Positions 17,324-26,860 of a stretch of 64,000 bases of DNA are shown piece after piece. The notes under the pieces are model-generated. The model searched no databases and was not told where the DNA came from. It saw nothing but the letters and a program-made list of their open reading frames with translations. Every line of letters begins with the position of its first letter. Position 1 is the stretch's first letter. Origin of the DNA: Alloalcanivorax mobilis (lineage in GTDB: Bacteria; Pseudomonadota; Gammaproteobacteria; Pseudomonadales; Alcanivoracaceae); contig NZ_NMQZ01000008.1 in the NCBI RefSeq assembly GCF_002864685.1, positions 18,781 through 82,780 of the forward strand, given 5' to 3'. A program made the translations under genes and the position numbers.

Positions 17324-18350
17324 GGCGGGCGTCCACCCAGACGGTGATCTCCTCGCGGTCGTAATAGAGATGGGCGGCTTGAATCAAGGCTTGCACACCG
17401 CCCTTCTCCAACCCCTGATCCAACCGCGTCAGCAGATCGCGGCTCTCCCGGTAACGGCGCGCCATCGGCAACTTCAGGTTGAACAACGCTGTTTTCGCCC
17501 AGCCTTGCAGTAACCAGCGCTGCATCAGCGCCAGGGTGCGGGCGGGTTTGTCCACCACATCGCACACCACCAGATCCACCGGTCGCTCCGGGCGCCAGGT
17601 AAAGGCATCGGCGGAGACATGGCGTACCGGGTACTCATCCAGCAGCGCCGGCGCCAGCTTACCGTGATCGACACCGGTGACCTTGATGCCCAGGCGCGCC
17701 AGATGCCAGCTCCAGCCGCCCGGCGCGGCGCCCAGGTCGACCGCCGTGTGCACGCCATCCGGGCGACCGCGGCCAACGAACCGCAACATCGCTTCTTCCA
17801 GCTTCAGCGCCGAGCGGCTCGGCGCCTCCGGCGAGATTCGCAACCGCATCACGCCGTTCTCGGGCAGCGGCAGGGAGACAGGGCTGACACCCAGCCAGCC
17901 GTTGCGGGAGTCCTGAAAAAATAGATGCAGGCGGCGCTCGGCACGCTCACGCAACAGCCCGCCCTTGCGCAGGCGGGGCTCCAACGCCTTACGGAAACCG
18001 CGCAGAAAACGGGCCAGCTCGCGGCCATCGTTGGTGTCCGCGTGCTCCAGATACAGCTCATTGAACGGCCCCTGCTGTTGCAGCGCCGGCCACAATGCGC
18101 CAATGCGGTCCGCCTCGGGCAGCTCGGTAAAAGCGTGCGCGCAGGGGTAAAGACTGCGCGCGAAAATCAGCCCGGTGTCCAGCAGCGGCATCAACGAGCC
18201 CTGCTGGCTGTGCCACAGCACATAACCGTTGTCCCGGTCGGTACGCGGGTAACCGGCCACACCCAGATCAACGGCGCGGTCACTCAGCTCCGCGGCAAGA
18301 TCGGATTCAAAACCCGGCCGGCATAGGGCCAGGAAGACTTCCTCGGACAT
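17313..18350 (-). CDS. rlmM: 23S rRNA 2'-O-ribose methyltransferase RlmM (C2498)
   Basis: Methylates the ribose of C2498 of 23S rRNA using S-adenosylmethionine. The start at 18350 is preceded by AGGAGGTAAC, an ideal ribosome binding site; a longer frame upstream is only translated REP DNA. The 345-residue protein has an N-terminal THUMP-like part and the FtsJ/RrmJ methyltransferase core with [17 protein letters not shown] (about residues 200-216) and [13 protein letters not shown]. Length is close to E. coli RlmM (366). Confidence 0.94.
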   Translation of the reverse strand: MSEEVFLALCRPGFESDLAAELSDRAVDLGVAGYPRTDRDNGYVLWHSQQGSLMPLLDTGLIFARSLYPCAHAFTELPEADRIGALWPALQQQGPFNELYLEHADTNDGRELARFLRGFRKALEPRLRKGGLLRERAERRLHLFFQDSRNGWLGVSPVSLPLPENGVMRLRISPEAPSRSALKLEEAMLRFVGRGRPDGVHTAVDLGAAPGGWSWHLARLGIKVTGVDHGKLAPALLDEYPVRHVSADAFTWRPERPVDLVVCDVVDKPARTLALMQRWLLQGWAKTALFNLKLPMARRYRESRDLLTRLDQGLEKGGVQALIQAAHLYYDREEITVWVDARRDH

Positions 18351-18363
18351 GTTACCTCCTTTG

Positions 18364-18545
18364 GTAGGAGCGGCTTCAGCCGCGATCCATGCCAAGGCCA
18401 GTTAAAAGTTCAAAGTTAAAAGTTGAAAGGTCCGCACTGAAACGATCTTGCACGGCCCCACCGTTGGCATGCGTCAACCCGCGTTTCAACTTTTAACTTT
18501 CAACTTTCAACTGCGCCTCAATCGCCGCTGAAGCCGCCCCTACGA
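18364..18545. repeat. REP pair in inverted orientation enclosing a heptad inverted repeat
   Basis: The outer arms are REP-like: GTAGGAGCGGCTTCAGCCGCG at 18366-18386 approximately, and its inverse GCCGCTGAAGCCGCCCCTAC near 18526-18545, a sequence class very common in Pseudomonas genomes. Inside them lie heptad arms AAAGTTCAAAGTTAAAAGTT (18405-18424) and the matching TTTCAACTTTTAACTTTCAAC series (18484-18511). The nested block fills the gap between rlmM and purU. Confidence 0.8.
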
Positions 18546-18560
18546 AAACGTGGCTTGCGG

Positions 18561-19433
18561 CTACTTAACAAAAACCACCGTCTTGTTGCCGTCGACGATC
18601 ACCCGGTCTTCCAGGTGCCAGCGCACCGCGCGCAGCATTACCTGGCGTTCCACGTCCTGGCCCAGGCCACGCAGCTCCGCCGCCGAGTGCCGGTGCGACA
18701 CACGCTGCACGTTCTGTTCGATGATCGGGCCCTGGTCCAGGTCCTCGGTGACGTAATGGCTGGTCGCGCCAATCAGTTTGACGCCGCGGTCGTGGGCCTG
18801 CTGGTAGGGGTTGGCGCCCACGAACGCGGGCAGGAACGAGTGGTGGATATTGATGATGCGGTGCGGGTGGCGGCTAACGAACTCAGGGCTGAGAATCTGC
18901 ATGTAGCGCGCCAGCACGATCAGATCCACCTGCCCTTCCAGCAGCTCCAGCGTGCGGGCCTCGGCCTCGGCCTTGGTGTCCGCGGTGACCGGGATGTGGT
19001 GATAAGGGATGCCGAAACGCTCGACCTCGCCACGCAGATCGTCGTGATTGCTGATCACCATGGGAATCACCGCCGGCATGTCGCCCCGGGACACCCGCCA
19101 CAGCAGATCCATCAAAACGTGATCGTGACGCGACACCAGGATCGCCATGCGCTTTCTGTCGTCCGCGTAGCTGATGTGCCACTGCATGCCATACCGCTGC
19201 GCCACCCGGTTGCGGAAATTGCTCTCCAGCGCGTCGCGGCTGCAATCCAGATCCGGGGTCTGGAATTCCAGACGCAGGAAAAAGCGTCCGTCTTGCTGAT
19301 CGCTGGAATGCTGGTCGAAATCGGTAATGTTGGCGCCGTGGTTGTACAAAAACGTGGACACGGCACTGATGATGCCCGGCTGGTCCGGACAGGTGACCAA
19401 CAGGCGCGCGGTGGCGGCGTCAGCGGGGCTCAT
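18561..19433 (-). CDS. purU: Formyltetrahydrofolate deformylase
   Basis: Hydrolyses 10-formyl-THF to THF and formate, balancing one-carbon pools and feeding formate to purine synthesis. The 290-residue protein has an N-terminal ACT regulatory domain (about residues 8-85, starting LLVTCPDQPGIISAV) and a formyltransferase-fold catalytic domain with the HHSFLPAFVGANPYQQA motif and a conserved GATSHYVTEDLDQGPII segment. The ATG at 19433 has GGAGATATCA before it; it overlaps the end of the AraC-type regulator by 14 bp. Confidence 0.95.
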   Translation of the reverse strand: MSPADAATARLLVTCPDQPGIISAVSTFLYNHGANITDFDQHSSDQQDGRFFLRLEFQTPDLDCSRDALESNFRNRVAQRYGMQWHISYADDRKRMAILVSRHDHVLMDLLWRVSRGDMPAVIPMVISNHDDLRGEVERFGIPYHHIPVTADTKAEAEARTLELLEGQVDLIVLARYMQILSPEFVSRHPHRIINIHHSFLPAFVGANPYQQAHDRGVKLIGATSHYVTEDLDQGPIIEQNVQRVSHRHSAAELRGLGQDVERQVMLRAVRWHLEDRVIVDGNKTVVFVK

Positions 19434-20481
19434 TGATATCTCCAGGGTTCTGGCCGGAATGGCCGGGGGGTTGTCCAAACTGGTCGCGTCGGTAGGTGGC
19501 CGGGGTCATGCCGGTCCATTTCTTGAACGCCCGATGAAACGAACTGGCCTCGCTGAACCCCATCAACAGCGCGATCTCATCGATACTCAGCTCCGCCTTG
19601 GACAAATAATACACCGAGGCGTCCTTGCGGATTGAGTCCTTGATTTCCTGATAACTGGTGTTGCCGTCTTTAAGCCGGCGCCGCAGGGTCTGCGGCGTCA
19701 TCTCCAGCTTTTCGCAGATCTCGGTGAAATCCGGGAAGTGATTGCCGTAATCGTTGGAGATGATCGCCCGGATCCGTGCCGGCAGGCCGACATTGTGCAC
19801 GTTGCCGTCGAACAGCTGCGCCAGGGAATCGCGCAGAAACTTGGACAACGACAGTTCGTTCTGCACCAGGGGCAGATCAAGATAATGGGCCGGAAACACC
19901 ACCTCGTTGCGCTCACTGTTGTAATGGGTGGGGCAGTTGAACATCAACCGGTGCTCGTCGTCCTCCCGCACCGGTTCGTAATCCAGATACACCGCTTCCG
20001 GCACCACCGCCTTGCCCACCAGCCAGCCCATGAAACGCACCGACAGGAACAGCATGGTCTCGATGATCACATCGCGAAAATCCAGACGCGGGTCAACCCG
20101 GGTGATCAGCCGGGCGTGGCCGTCCTCACGGACCAGATCGCTGTCCATGCTCAGGTTGAACAGGCTGTAAAAGCGGATGCCCCGCTCCACCGCCGCTTCC
20201 AGATTGGGGCAATTGATCACCGCGTGGGCCATCATCGAAAACGTGCCCGGTTTCGATTTGCGCCCCTGGCCGAAGCCCAGAAACTCGTCCTGGGTCTGCT
20301 CCATCACCAGCAGCATCAGCTTGATAAAGGTATCGCGTTCGATGCGCGCGTCCGGTTGTTCAAGAAGACGCCGCTCAATACCACACTGGTCGAGCAGCGC
20401 CGGGATGCTCACGCCACCCCGCGCGGCCCCCTGCAGAACCTTCACCACCCGGTGCACATTGATTGTTCTTCGCTGAATCAT
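19420..20481 (-). CDS. AraC-family transcriptional regulator (OruR/AraC_N type)
   Basis: A 353-residue protein with the N-terminal arabinose-binding-like domain of the OruR class (about residues 20-205) and a C-terminal AraC double helix-turn-helix (about 255-335, with MTPQTLRRRLK and FSEASSFHRAFKKWTG in the two helices). The chosen ATG at 20481 follows AGGA and leaves a normal family length. It overlaps purU by 14 bp, which suggests co-transcription, but such regulators often control fatty-acid, amino-acid or aromatic catabolic genes and the target here is not evident. Confidence 0.88.
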   Translation of the reverse strand: MIQRRTINVHRVVKVLQGAARGGVSIPALLDQCGIERRLLEQPDARIERDTFIKLMLLVMEQTQDEFLGFGQGRKSKPGTFSMMAHAVINCPNLEAAVERGIRFYSLFNLSMDSDLVREDGHARLITRVDPRLDFRDVIIETMLFLSVRFMGWLVGKAVVPEAVYLDYEPVREDDEHRLMFNCPTHYNSERNEVVFPAHYLDLPLVQNELSLSKFLRDSLAQLFDGNVHNVGLPARIRAIISNDYGNHFPDFTEICEKLEMTPQTLRRRLKDGNTSYQEIKDSIRKDASVYYLSKAELSIDEIALLMGFSEASSFHRAFKKWTGMTPATYRRDQFGQPPGHSGQNPGDINEPR

Positions 20482-20585
20482 CGGCCATCCTGAAGCGTCA
20501 CGGTACCCCGCCCTGCCCGGGCAAGCGCCCCATGATAAATAAACTGACGGCAATTGGCACAGACGTTGAGGGTTATCGGGGTGGT

Positions 20586-21182
20586 TTACCGGGATACTGC
20601 CCAGGCACGTTCCAGCGCGGCGGCCATGCGCTCGTTGCCCCAGTACAGCTCCCCCGCCACCACGAACGAGGGCGCGCCGAAGATTCCCCGGTCGCGGGCG
20701 GCGCCCACATCGTCGCGACAACGGTCACCGCCGCCGTCGGCCAGCGCCCGCTCAAGCGGGGCGTGATCGAGCCCGGCCTGGCGCAGGCAGGTTTCGATCA
20801 CCGCGCGGGTGGCCGGGTCACGCCGTTCAGCGAATCCGGCGCGGAACACCGCTTGGCAGAACCGGCTCAACGCCGGCCCGGGCTCAACCCAGCTGGCGGT
20901 TTTGGTGGCCAGCGCACTGTTGAAGGGAAAACGCGCCGGTCGCTGCCAGGGAATCCCGTGGCGAGTAGTCTCACGTTTCAGATCCAGCCACAGATACCGG
21001 CCCCGCGCCGGGTACAGATTGAACGGGGAATCGGACCAGCCCTGCTCGGAGAAGATCGGACCCAACAGAAACGGTCGCCAGATCACCGCCACGCCGGTAT
21101 CCGCGGCGGCGGCTTCCACCGTTTCGGCGGCCAGATAAGAATACGGGCTGGCGAAATCAAACCAGAACTCCAGTTCGGCCAT
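20586..21182 (-). CDS. DsbA-family 2-hydroxychromene-2-carboxylate isomerase-like protein
   Basis: A 198-residue DsbA-fold protein starting MAELEFWFDFASPYSYLA, the signature of the kappa-class GST/HCCA isomerase family, in which the CxxC of DsbA is replaced by a Ser near the N-terminus (here SPYSY). Later family features are FPFNSALATKTASW and the C-terminal GIFGAPSFVVAGELYWGNER. The ATG is preceded by GGAGGTAGCC. Related enzymes isomerise ring-fission products in naphthalene breakdown or act as glutathione-dependent transferases; no aromatic pathway is adjacent. The longer frame upstream is an artefact. Confidence 0.88.
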   Translation of the reverse strand: MAELEFWFDFASPYSYLAAETVEAAAADTGVAVIWRPFLLGPIFSEQGWSDSPFNLYPARGRYLWLDLKRETTRHGIPWQRPARFPFNSALATKTASWVEPGPALSRFCQAVFRAGFAERRDPATRAVIETCLRQAGLDHAPLERALADGGGDRCRDDVGAARDRGIFGAPSFVVAGELYWGNERMAAALERAWAVSR

Positions 21183-21184
21183 GG

Positions 21185-21601
21185 CTACCTCCGCGCCACC
21201 AGCGCCAGGGTCACCGTGGCTTTGGCCACCAGCTTGCGCTCCCCGGCGGCGTCTTCGGCGAACACCTCGGACTCGGCAACGGTGATCGCCCGGCCCGCTT
21301 TGAGCACCCGCGCCACGCACACCAATGCCGCGCCCAGCGCCGGGCGCAACAGATTCACTTTGAATTCCACGGTCAGCGGCATCATGCCGTCGGCCATCAT
21401 CGTGGCCGCGGCGGCGCCGGCGGTGTGATCCGCGATGGTGCCCACCACGCCGGCATGCACGTAGCCGTTTTGCTGTTGCAACTGCCGGCGAAGCGCCAGC
21501 CGCGACGTCACCTCTCCTGGTGACACGGCAACCGCTTCCACCCCCAACAATTCAAGAAAGGGCGCCTGCATCACCCACGCCAATGGCTCCGATCTGTCCA
21601 C
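21185..21601 (-). CDS. PaaI-family (hotdog-fold) thioesterase
   Basis: A 138-residue hotdog-fold protein with the motif NGYVHAGVVGTIADHTAGAAA (about residues 44-64), the PaaI/YbgC-type active-site region, followed by two antiparallel strands. It probably hydrolyses an acyl- or aryl-CoA. The GTG at 21601 was chosen because AGGGGAG precedes it by seven bases; a GTG 27 bp upstream has no binding site. It runs into the isomerase gene two bases later, so the two are one transcript. Confidence 0.82.
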   Translation of the reverse strand: MDRSEPLAWVMQAPFLELLGVEAVAVSPGEVTSRLALRRQLQQQNGYVHAGVVGTIADHTAGAAAATMMADGMMPLTVEFKVNLLRPALGAALVCVARVLKAGRAITVAESEVFAEDAAGERKLVAKATVTLALVARR

Positions 21602-21668
21602 CTGAGTGCTCCCCTGATTGCGAAGCACTCAGCATTGACGATTACGGCGTCGATAGCCAGCCACCCGG

Positions 21669-23285
21669 TCAGGGCGGGTTCAGGCCCAGCTTATCCAGAT
21701 GGTAGCGATATTGACGGGGTGTCATGCCAAGGCTGCGCGCGGCGCGGGATTTGTTGCCGCCCGCCTGTTGCAGGGCCTGGATCAGCATGGCGCTGTCCTG
21801 TGCACGAACCCGGCGATAGGGACGCAAGCCCTCCGCCTCGCCGGCAAACGCCGGGGGCGCAGGGCTGGTCGTGGCGGGCCAGGCCGGCGGCGCGCTCTGC
21901 GCCTGCGTCTGGCTCGACTCGCTGGCCAGAATCGCCTCCAGTTCGGCGCCCTCCAGGGTGTGTCCCCGGGCCATCAGAACGGCGCGGCGAATGATGTTTT
22001 CCAACTGGCGGATGTTGCCCGGCCAGGGGTAACTCTCCAGCCGCTCCAGCACGCCCGGCCCGAGTACCACGTTACGCTGGTATTCGCGGTTGGTGCGGTA
22101 GAGAAAGTGGCGGGTCAGCAAGCGCACATCGCCGCGACGTTCGCGCAACGGCGGCAGATGAATCGGAAACACATTGAGCCGATAGTACAAGTCGAGCCGG
22201 AAGCGCCCTTCGCCGACCGCCTGCTGCAGGTTCTTGTGGGTGGCGGCGATGATGCGCACCACCACCGGAATGTCCCGGTGGCCGCCGACCCGCTGAATCA
22301 TGCGTTTTTCCAATACCCGCAGCAGCTTGCTCTGCAGATCCGGGTTCATGTCGCCGATTTCATCGAGAAACAGGGTGCCGCCGTCGGCCATTTCGATCTT
22401 GCCTTTCTTGACGGCGGTGGCGCCGGTAAAGGCGCCTTTTTCATGGCCGAACAATTCCGATTCCAGCAGTTGTTCCGGAATCGCGGCGCAGTTGATCGCC
22501 AGCAACGGGCCATCGCGGCGCTGACTCTGATCGTGCAGCAATTCGGAGAAGCGCTCTTTGCCGGTGCCGGACTCGCCGGTGAGCAGCACCGTGACCTCCG
22601 TGTTGGCCACCTTGAGCGCGTTGCGCAGGGCCTCGCGCAAGCTCTCGCTCTCGCCCAGAATGCCGTGCGCCGGCTGGGCGCTGTTGAGCGCGTCCTTGAG
22701 TTGGCGGTTCTCGTCACGCAACGTCGCGGTGCGTTCTTCCAACAGGGCGTTGAATTTAAGGATCTGGACAATGAACACGGCCACCGTCTGCAAGGTGGCA
22801 AGATCGCGGTCGAATTTGCGCGGCCGTTGTCGAAGCCGGTGGGCGGCCAACACGCCCATTGGCACGCCGGCGTCCATCAGCGGCACCGCCACATAAGCGA
22901 CGATTTCATCGGGCAAGGTGCGCCGGTCGACGGCGCGAAACAAAAACATCGGGTCTTCGTCGATGTCCTGAACCACCGCGATCTGCCCGCTTTGCATTAC
23001 CCGGCCAGCGATGCCCTCGCCCGCTTCGTAAACACCGCGGGCGCGTTCCTCGTCGGTGAGGCCGTAGGCGTAGCGAATGCTCAACCCCTGATCCTGAATG
23101 CGCGGCAACATTACCCGCGCCCGGTTCAGACCCAGCATTTGCGAGAGCAACCGCAGGATACCGCTGATCGCCAGCTCCGGCGCCTCGGCGCGACCGATCA
23201 GCCGGGCCGCTTCACGCAGTACCGTGAGGTCGCCGTCACCGGTTTGGGTGTCACCGGTCAGCGCGTGCGGATCGGCGCCGGCCAT
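21669..23285 (-). CDS. Sigma-54-dependent activator, GAF-AAA+-Fis (cynF-like)
   Basis: A 538-residue NifA-type enhancer-binding protein: GAF sensor (about residues 25-180), AAA+ domain (about 210-440) with Walker A GESGTGKE (237-244), the sigma-54-contacting GAFTGA loop (284-289) and Walker [13 protein letters not shown], then a Fis-type helix-turn-helix at the C-terminus ([20 protein letters not shown]). The ATG overlaps the permease stop by one base (TGATG). It ends the ABC-transporter operon and is the obvious candidate to act at the two sigma-54 promoters in the 26257-26944 region. In P. pseudoalcaligenes CECT5344 a similar regulator gene, cynF, accompanies the cyanate genes. The signal sensed by the GAF domain is unknown. 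Confidence 0.93.
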   Translation of the reverse strand: MAGADPHALTGDTQTGDGDLTVLREAARLIGRAEAPELAISGILRLLSQMLGLNRARVMLPRIQDQGLSIRYAYGLTDEERARGVYEAGEGIAGRVMQSGQIAVVQDIDEDPMFLFRAVDRRTLPDEIVAYVAVPLMDAGVPMGVLAAHRLRQRPRKFDRDLATLQTVAVFIVQILKFNALLEERTATLRDENRQLKDALNSAQPAHGILGESESLREALRNALKVANTEVTVLLTGESGTGKERFSELLHDQSQRRDGPLLAINCAAIPEQLLESELFGHEKGAFTGATAVKKGKIEMADGGTLFLDEIGDMNPDLQSKLLRVLEKRMIQRVGGHRDIPVVVRIIAATHKNLQQAVGEGRFRLDLYYRLNVFPIHLPPLRERRGDVRLLTRHFLYRTNREYQRNVVLGPGVLERLESYPWPGNIRQLENIIRRAVLMARGHTLEGAELEAILASESSQTQAQSAPPAWPATTSPAPPAFAGEAEGLRPYRRVRAQDSAMLIQALQQAGGNKSRAARSLGMTPRQYRYHLDKLGLNPP

Positions 23286-24112
23286 CAGCCCTCCAGCTGC
23301 CAGTTGAAACGCCGCATCAGCATGCCGCACAGGCCGTCCAGGGCGTAGCCGATCACGCCGATCACCAGCACCACCGCCGCCAACGCCGAATAATCCAGGG
23401 TGTCGCGGGCGTCGTTAATGGCGTAGCCCAAACCGCTGGTGACACCCAGATACTCCGCCGGTACCAGCACCACCCAGGCCACCCCCACCGCCAGGCGAAT
23501 GCCCGCCATCATGTCCATCATCACCGCCGGCAGAATAATCCGGCGCAGCATCTGCGGGCCGCTGGCGCCGAGATTGCGCGCCACCTTGAACCAACCCGGG
23601 TCGATGCGCTTGACGCCGTGGGCGGTGGAAAACAGGATCGGCCACAACGACGCCATCAGAATCAGGAACACGATGGCGCCATTCCAACTGTCGAAGATCA
23701 TCACCGCCAGCGGCATCCACGCCAGCGGACTGACCATGCGCAGGAACTGGAACGGCACATTGGCCATTTGTCGCGCGGTGGTGAAGTAGCCCACCAGAAT
23801 GCCCAGTGGCACGCCCAACAGGCACCCCCAGAACAAACCGGCGCCAATGCGGTAGAGGCTGGCGCCAATCGCGTCCCACAGCGATGCCTGGCCGAGCATA
23901 TTCCACAACGCGACGAAGGTCGGCCCGGGGGCGAAGCTGGCGAAGATCATGGTGTCCGGGTTGCTGGCGATGTACTCGCCACCCAGCCACCAGACAAACA
24001 ACATCACGGCGATGCCGGCCAGCGGATAAGTAACCGGTTGCAAGCGGTTCAGCAGGCCCGGGCCAGATTGGCGCGGCGCCGCGATGGCGGCCGGGGAGGT
24101 GGCGGCTTTCAT
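23285..24112 (-). CDS. ABC transporter permease (nitrate/sulfonate/cyanate type)
   Basis: A 275-residue inner-membrane permease of the NrtB/SsuC/TauC family with about six hydrophobic segments. The EAA-type loop is recognisable around [26 protein letters not shown] (split: [17 protein letters not shown] is the core), and the following [17 protein letters not shown] is also typical. Its ATG overlaps the stop of the binding-protein gene by 4 bp. With the ATPase and binding protein it makes a complete importer; linkage to cynS suggests a small anion or a nitrogen-containing precursor as substrate. Confidence 0.92.
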   Translation of the reverse strand: MKAATSPAAIAAPRQSGPGLLNRLQPVTYPLAGIAVMLFVWWLGGEYIASNPDTMIFASFAPGPTFVALWNMLGQASLWDAIGASLYRIGAGLFWGCLLGVPLGILVGYFTTARQMANVPFQFLRMVSPLAWMPLAVMIFDSWNGAIVFLILMASLWPILFSTAHGVKRIDPGWFKVARNLGASGPQMLRRIILPAVMMDMMAGIRLAVGVAWVVLVPAEYLGVTSGLGYAINDARDTLDYSALAAVVLVIGVIGYALDGLCGMLMRRFNWQLEG

Positions 24113-25359
24113 ACGCTGATCACCTCCTTGCGAACATAGGGCGCATCCGGGTCCACGCCGGCGTCTTTTTTCCAGGCCGGGAACACCTCCAGGGATTTAC
24201 GGATAAAGCGGTCGTCGACCAGATCCTTGGCGACAAACGCCGGGTCCAGGTCGGCGAGAAAAGCGGTGTCGCCGCTGACCAGCGTCTGTTTCATCTGTTC
24301 AACGATAAAGTGGGTGGCGGAAGGGTATGGCCAGGCCTGGAAATCGACCCGTCCATTGCCCCACTGCGGGTGGCGGATGGCGTCGGGCGAGGCGTAGTCC
24401 TGGTCGCTATAGAACGTCATCGCACGCTCCACCACGCCGGCTTTCATGGGCAGATAGCCTTTGCCGTCCCTGGACAAAAGATGAGCCACTTCCTTTTTGT
24501 TGGCCTGGGCGTAGTTCTGTGCCCGTACCAGGGCGTTCATCACTTTTTGTGTCCACACCGGGTTGGCGTTGACCTGATTCTCGTTCATGCACACCACGCA
24601 ACAGGGATGGTTTTTCCACATGTCGCCGGTAAAACGCAGCACCTTGCCGCCGGCCAGCATCTCGCCGGCGGCGTTGAACGGTTCGGCGACGATAAAAGCA
24701 TCGATCTTGCGCGCCGCCAGCGCTGGCGGCATGTCCGGCGGCGGCATGATCTGCAGGTTCACTTCCTTCTCGCCCAAGGGCTCGCCCTGCCCTTTGATCA
24801 CCGGCGTGAGCCCCGCCTGACGCAGGCCCATCTGCAACACCACGTTGTGCATCGAGTACCAGTACGGCACCGCGATCTGGCTGCCGCCCAGGTCGGCGAA
24901 CTCCTGCGCGCCGGTGTGCCGGCCCACCACGATGGCCGAGCCGTTGACGTGCGCCCAGGACATAATCTTGACCGGGAAATGACTGCTGTAACGCATCCAG
25001 ATCGGGATCGGCTTAAGGAAGTGGACCATGTTGAACTTACCACTGGCGAACCCTTCCACCAGCGGTGACCAGCCGCGAATCAGCGTCGGCTTTTCCGCCT
25101 TAACGCCCTCTTCCTCAAAAAAGCCCTTGGCGTGGGCGACCAACAGCACGGCGGCATCGACGATGGGCAAATAGCCGATGCGCAGTACTTCGTCGTCCGG
25201 GGCGGCGAACGCCTGGCCGGGAAGGCCCAGTGAGCCGGCGGCGAACATACCGGCACCGGTGGCGGCGATAATATCGCGCATGAAATCCCGACGGCTTAAG
25301 CCGGTGTCGCAGCTTTCACAGGTATGCAGCTGATCGTCATCGTGGCGGTGGTCGCTCAT
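24109..25359 (-). CDS. ABC transporter substrate-binding protein with Tat signal (NrtA/CmpA/CynA type)
   Basis: A 416-residue periplasmic binding protein. A Tat signal is clear: LSRRDFMRDI (twin Arg at residues 23-24) is followed by a hydrophobic stretch ending near QAFA. The mature part follows the NrtA/SsuA pattern, with LRIGYLPIVDAAVLLVAHAKG, an FEEEGV segment and the VAEPFNAAGEM hinge region. The ATG is preceded by GGAGAGCAACCC. Export by Tat means it folds, possibly with a bound cofactor or metal, before secretion. Its ligand is not evident from sequence; cyanate, nitrate, a sulfonate or a nitrile-like compound all fit the family. Confidence 0.93.
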   Translation of the reverse strand: MSDHRHDDDQLHTCESCDTGLSRRDFMRDIIAATGAGMFAAGSLGLPGQAFAAPDDEVLRIGYLPIVDAAVLLVAHAKGFFEEEGVKAEKPTLIRGWSPLVEGFASGKFNMVHFLKPIPIWMRYSSHFPVKIMSWAHVNGSAIVVGRHTGAQEFADLGGSQIAVPYWYSMHNVVLQMGLRQAGLTPVIKGQGEPLGEKEVNLQIMPPPDMPPALAARKIDAFIVAEPFNAAGEMLAGGKVLRFTGDMWKNHPCCVVCMNENQVNANPVWTQKVMNALVRAQNYAQANKKEVAHLLSRDGKGYLPMKAGVVERAMTFYSDQDYASPDAIRHPQWGNGRVDFQAWPYPSATHFIVEQMKQTLVSGDTAFLADLDPAFVAKDLVDDRFIRKSLEVFPAWKKDAGVDPDAPYVRKEVISV

Positions 25360-25446
25360 GGGTTGCTCTCCTGACGGGGCAAAGGCGCGGCGTTGCTGGC
25401 GCGCGAAATCGGTAGCCGAATGGCGGCGTTCAGTGTGTTCAAGGGA

Positions 25447-26256
25447 TTAACCGTTGCTGACCCGGCGAAAACGCACCCGGTCGCTTTCCGGTTCGGGCAG
25501 CGGCGTCACGCCGTCGGACTGTTCGAACTGATCCATCAACGCGCGGCGGTGCCCCTGAAACGAGGACGACGCCGTGTCCCTTGGCCACGGCAACGGCACC
25601 GCCATTTCATTTTCGATACGGCCCGGGTTACGGGTCATGATCAGCACCCGGTCGGCCATCAGAATCGCTTCGTCGATGTCGTGGGTCACGGTCACCAGGG
25701 TGATGCCACGGGCGCGGCAAATAGCGGTGACTTCCTGCTGAAGGCTGGCCCGGGTAAAGGCGTCCAGCGCCGAGAACGGCTCGTCCAACAACAGCACATC
25801 CGGATGGGTGGCCAACGAACGCGCCAGCGCCACCCGTTGCTGCTGCCCGCCGGACAGGCTCTGCACGTTGACCGTGCTGCTGTCGGCCAGCCCCACCAGA
25901 TCGAGAAGCTGGTCCACTTTGTCGCGCACTTCGGCCTTGCCGGTGCCGGCGAACTCCAGCCCCAGCCCGACGTTCTGGCGCACGTTCATCCAGGGGTACA
26001 AAGAGGGCTTCTGGAACATCATGTTCCACTTCGCCGAGGGGCGGACCACTTGGCGGCCATTGATGCGCACGCAGCCCTCGCTGGGCAGCAACAGGCCGGC
26101 CATCATGTGCAGAAGGGTGGATTTACCGCAGCCACTGCGTCCGATCAGCACCGCGCATTCGCCGCTGCCAATCTGGTTCTCGATGCCCTCGAGCACGGTG
26201 CTGGCACCGGGCTTATAGCGATGGGAAATGCCGTCGAGGCTGATGGATGCGCCCAT
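25447..26256 (-). CDS. ABC transporter ATP-binding protein (NrtD/SsuB/TauB type)
   Basis: Cytoplasmic ATPase of the importer, 269 residues. Walker A GRSGCGKST, the family Q-loop region MMFQKPSLYPWMNVRQNV, signature LSGGQQQRVALARSL and Walker B LLLDEPFSALD are all intact. I chose the ATG at 26256, preceded by GGAG nine bases away; an upstream in-frame start would be ATT. It is the first gene of the leftward operon and lies about 40 bases downstream of the predicted sigma-54 start site. An 87-bp gap separates it from the binding-protein gene. Confidence 0.93.
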   Translation of the reverse strand: MGASISLDGISHRYKPGASTVLEGIENQIGSGECAVLIGRSGCGKSTLLHMMAGLLLPSEGCVRINGRQVVRPSAKWNMMFQKPSLYPWMNVRQNVGLGLEFAGTGKAEVRDKVDQLLDLVGLADSSTVNVQSLSGGQQQRVALARSLATHPDVLLLDEPFSALDAFTRASLQQEVTAICRARGITLVTVTHDIDEAILMADRVLIMTRNPGRIENEMAVPLPWPRDTASSSFQGHRRALMDQFEQSDGVTPLPEPESDRVRFRRVSNG

Positions 26257-26308
26257 GTGTGGATACTCCGCTGACAACTGGCCCAATCGGGTCGATGTGT
26301 ACTCAACA

Positions 26309-26323
26309 GCAGAAACCGTGCCA
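26309..26323 (-). promoter_or_regulatory. Sigma-54 promoter of the ABC-transporter/activator operon
   Basis: Read on the minus strand the sequence is TGGCACGGTTTCTGCTG: a perfect TGGCAC -24 element with GG separated by exactly 10 bases from the GC of the -12 element. Initiation would fall near 26297, giving a leader of about 40 bases before the ABC ATPase start. No sigma-70-like pair was seen in the same place. Confidence 0.85.
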
Positions 26324-26500
26324 GATCACAAAAAAGCAGCGAAAGTGCTCTTGCGACGTCATCATCCAGCCGCGTTCAAAAAGCGGAAAAAAAAAATAAA
26401 ACCTTTCCCATCAAACACCTGCAAGCAACATTCAAACGATCGTATCGGCCTGGAAAAAATCGGCGGGATACAGCGAATCTACCCGCCCCTTACCGATCAC

Positions 26501-26527
26501 GACAATGCGACAAAATGAATCATTGTC
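26501..26527. promoter_or_regulatory. Candidate activator site 1 (GACAATG-N13-CATTGTC)
   Basis: A perfect 7-bp inverted repeat, GACAATG at 26501-26507 and CATTGTC at 26521-26527, sits about 180 bp upstream of the leftward -24 element. Extra half-sites follow (GACAAA at 26509-26514; TTTGTCC at 26541-26547). Position and symmetry fit an enhancer site for the sigma-54 activator encoded at 21669-23285. Confidence 0.65.
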
Positions 26528-26680
26528 CGCTTTGTTGGACTTTGTCCGACCGGGCTGACCACGCCCATGCGAAGCCCGCCGGCGCCGGGCCCAACACCAT
26601 CGATGCTTTATATAAAGCAGAGGGAGCTGTCGCTTGAGCGGCGGCGAAACTCACCGCCCGCCCGCCATGAACAATCAATC

Positions 26681-26709
26681 GACAAAGATGGACATTGTCA
26701 TTCTTTGTC
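26681..26709. promoter_or_regulatory. Candidate activator site 2 (GACAAAG-N15-CTTTGTC)
   Basis: An inverted repeat GACAAAG (26681-26687) and CTTTGTC (26703-26709) encloses a smaller palindrome GACATTGTC (26691-26699). It lies about 140 bp upstream of the rightward -24 element and shares the GACAAWG half-site with site 1, so each divergent promoter appears to have its own site. Confidence 0.65.
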
Positions 26710-26844
26710 CGGCTTTGCTGACTTTGGCCGAGTCTCCTTACGCGCGCCAGAATCGCCGGAATCAACCCTTCATGGCGATTTTTTTATTTCTAACATTTTG
26801 TTTTATAAGGACTATTTTTTAAAAATTGTTTTCCCGCGTGATAT

Positions 26845-26860
26845 TGGCACAAGGCTTGCC
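26845..26860 (+). promoter_or_regulatory. Sigma-54 promoter of the osmC-like/cynS operon
   Basis: TGGCACAAGGCTTGCC: TGGCAC -24, five-base spacer and TTGCC -12, with exactly 10 bases between GG and GC. It is preceded by a 60-bp AT-rich tract. Transcription would start near 26871, about 74 bases before the chosen start of the first gene. Confidence 0.88.
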
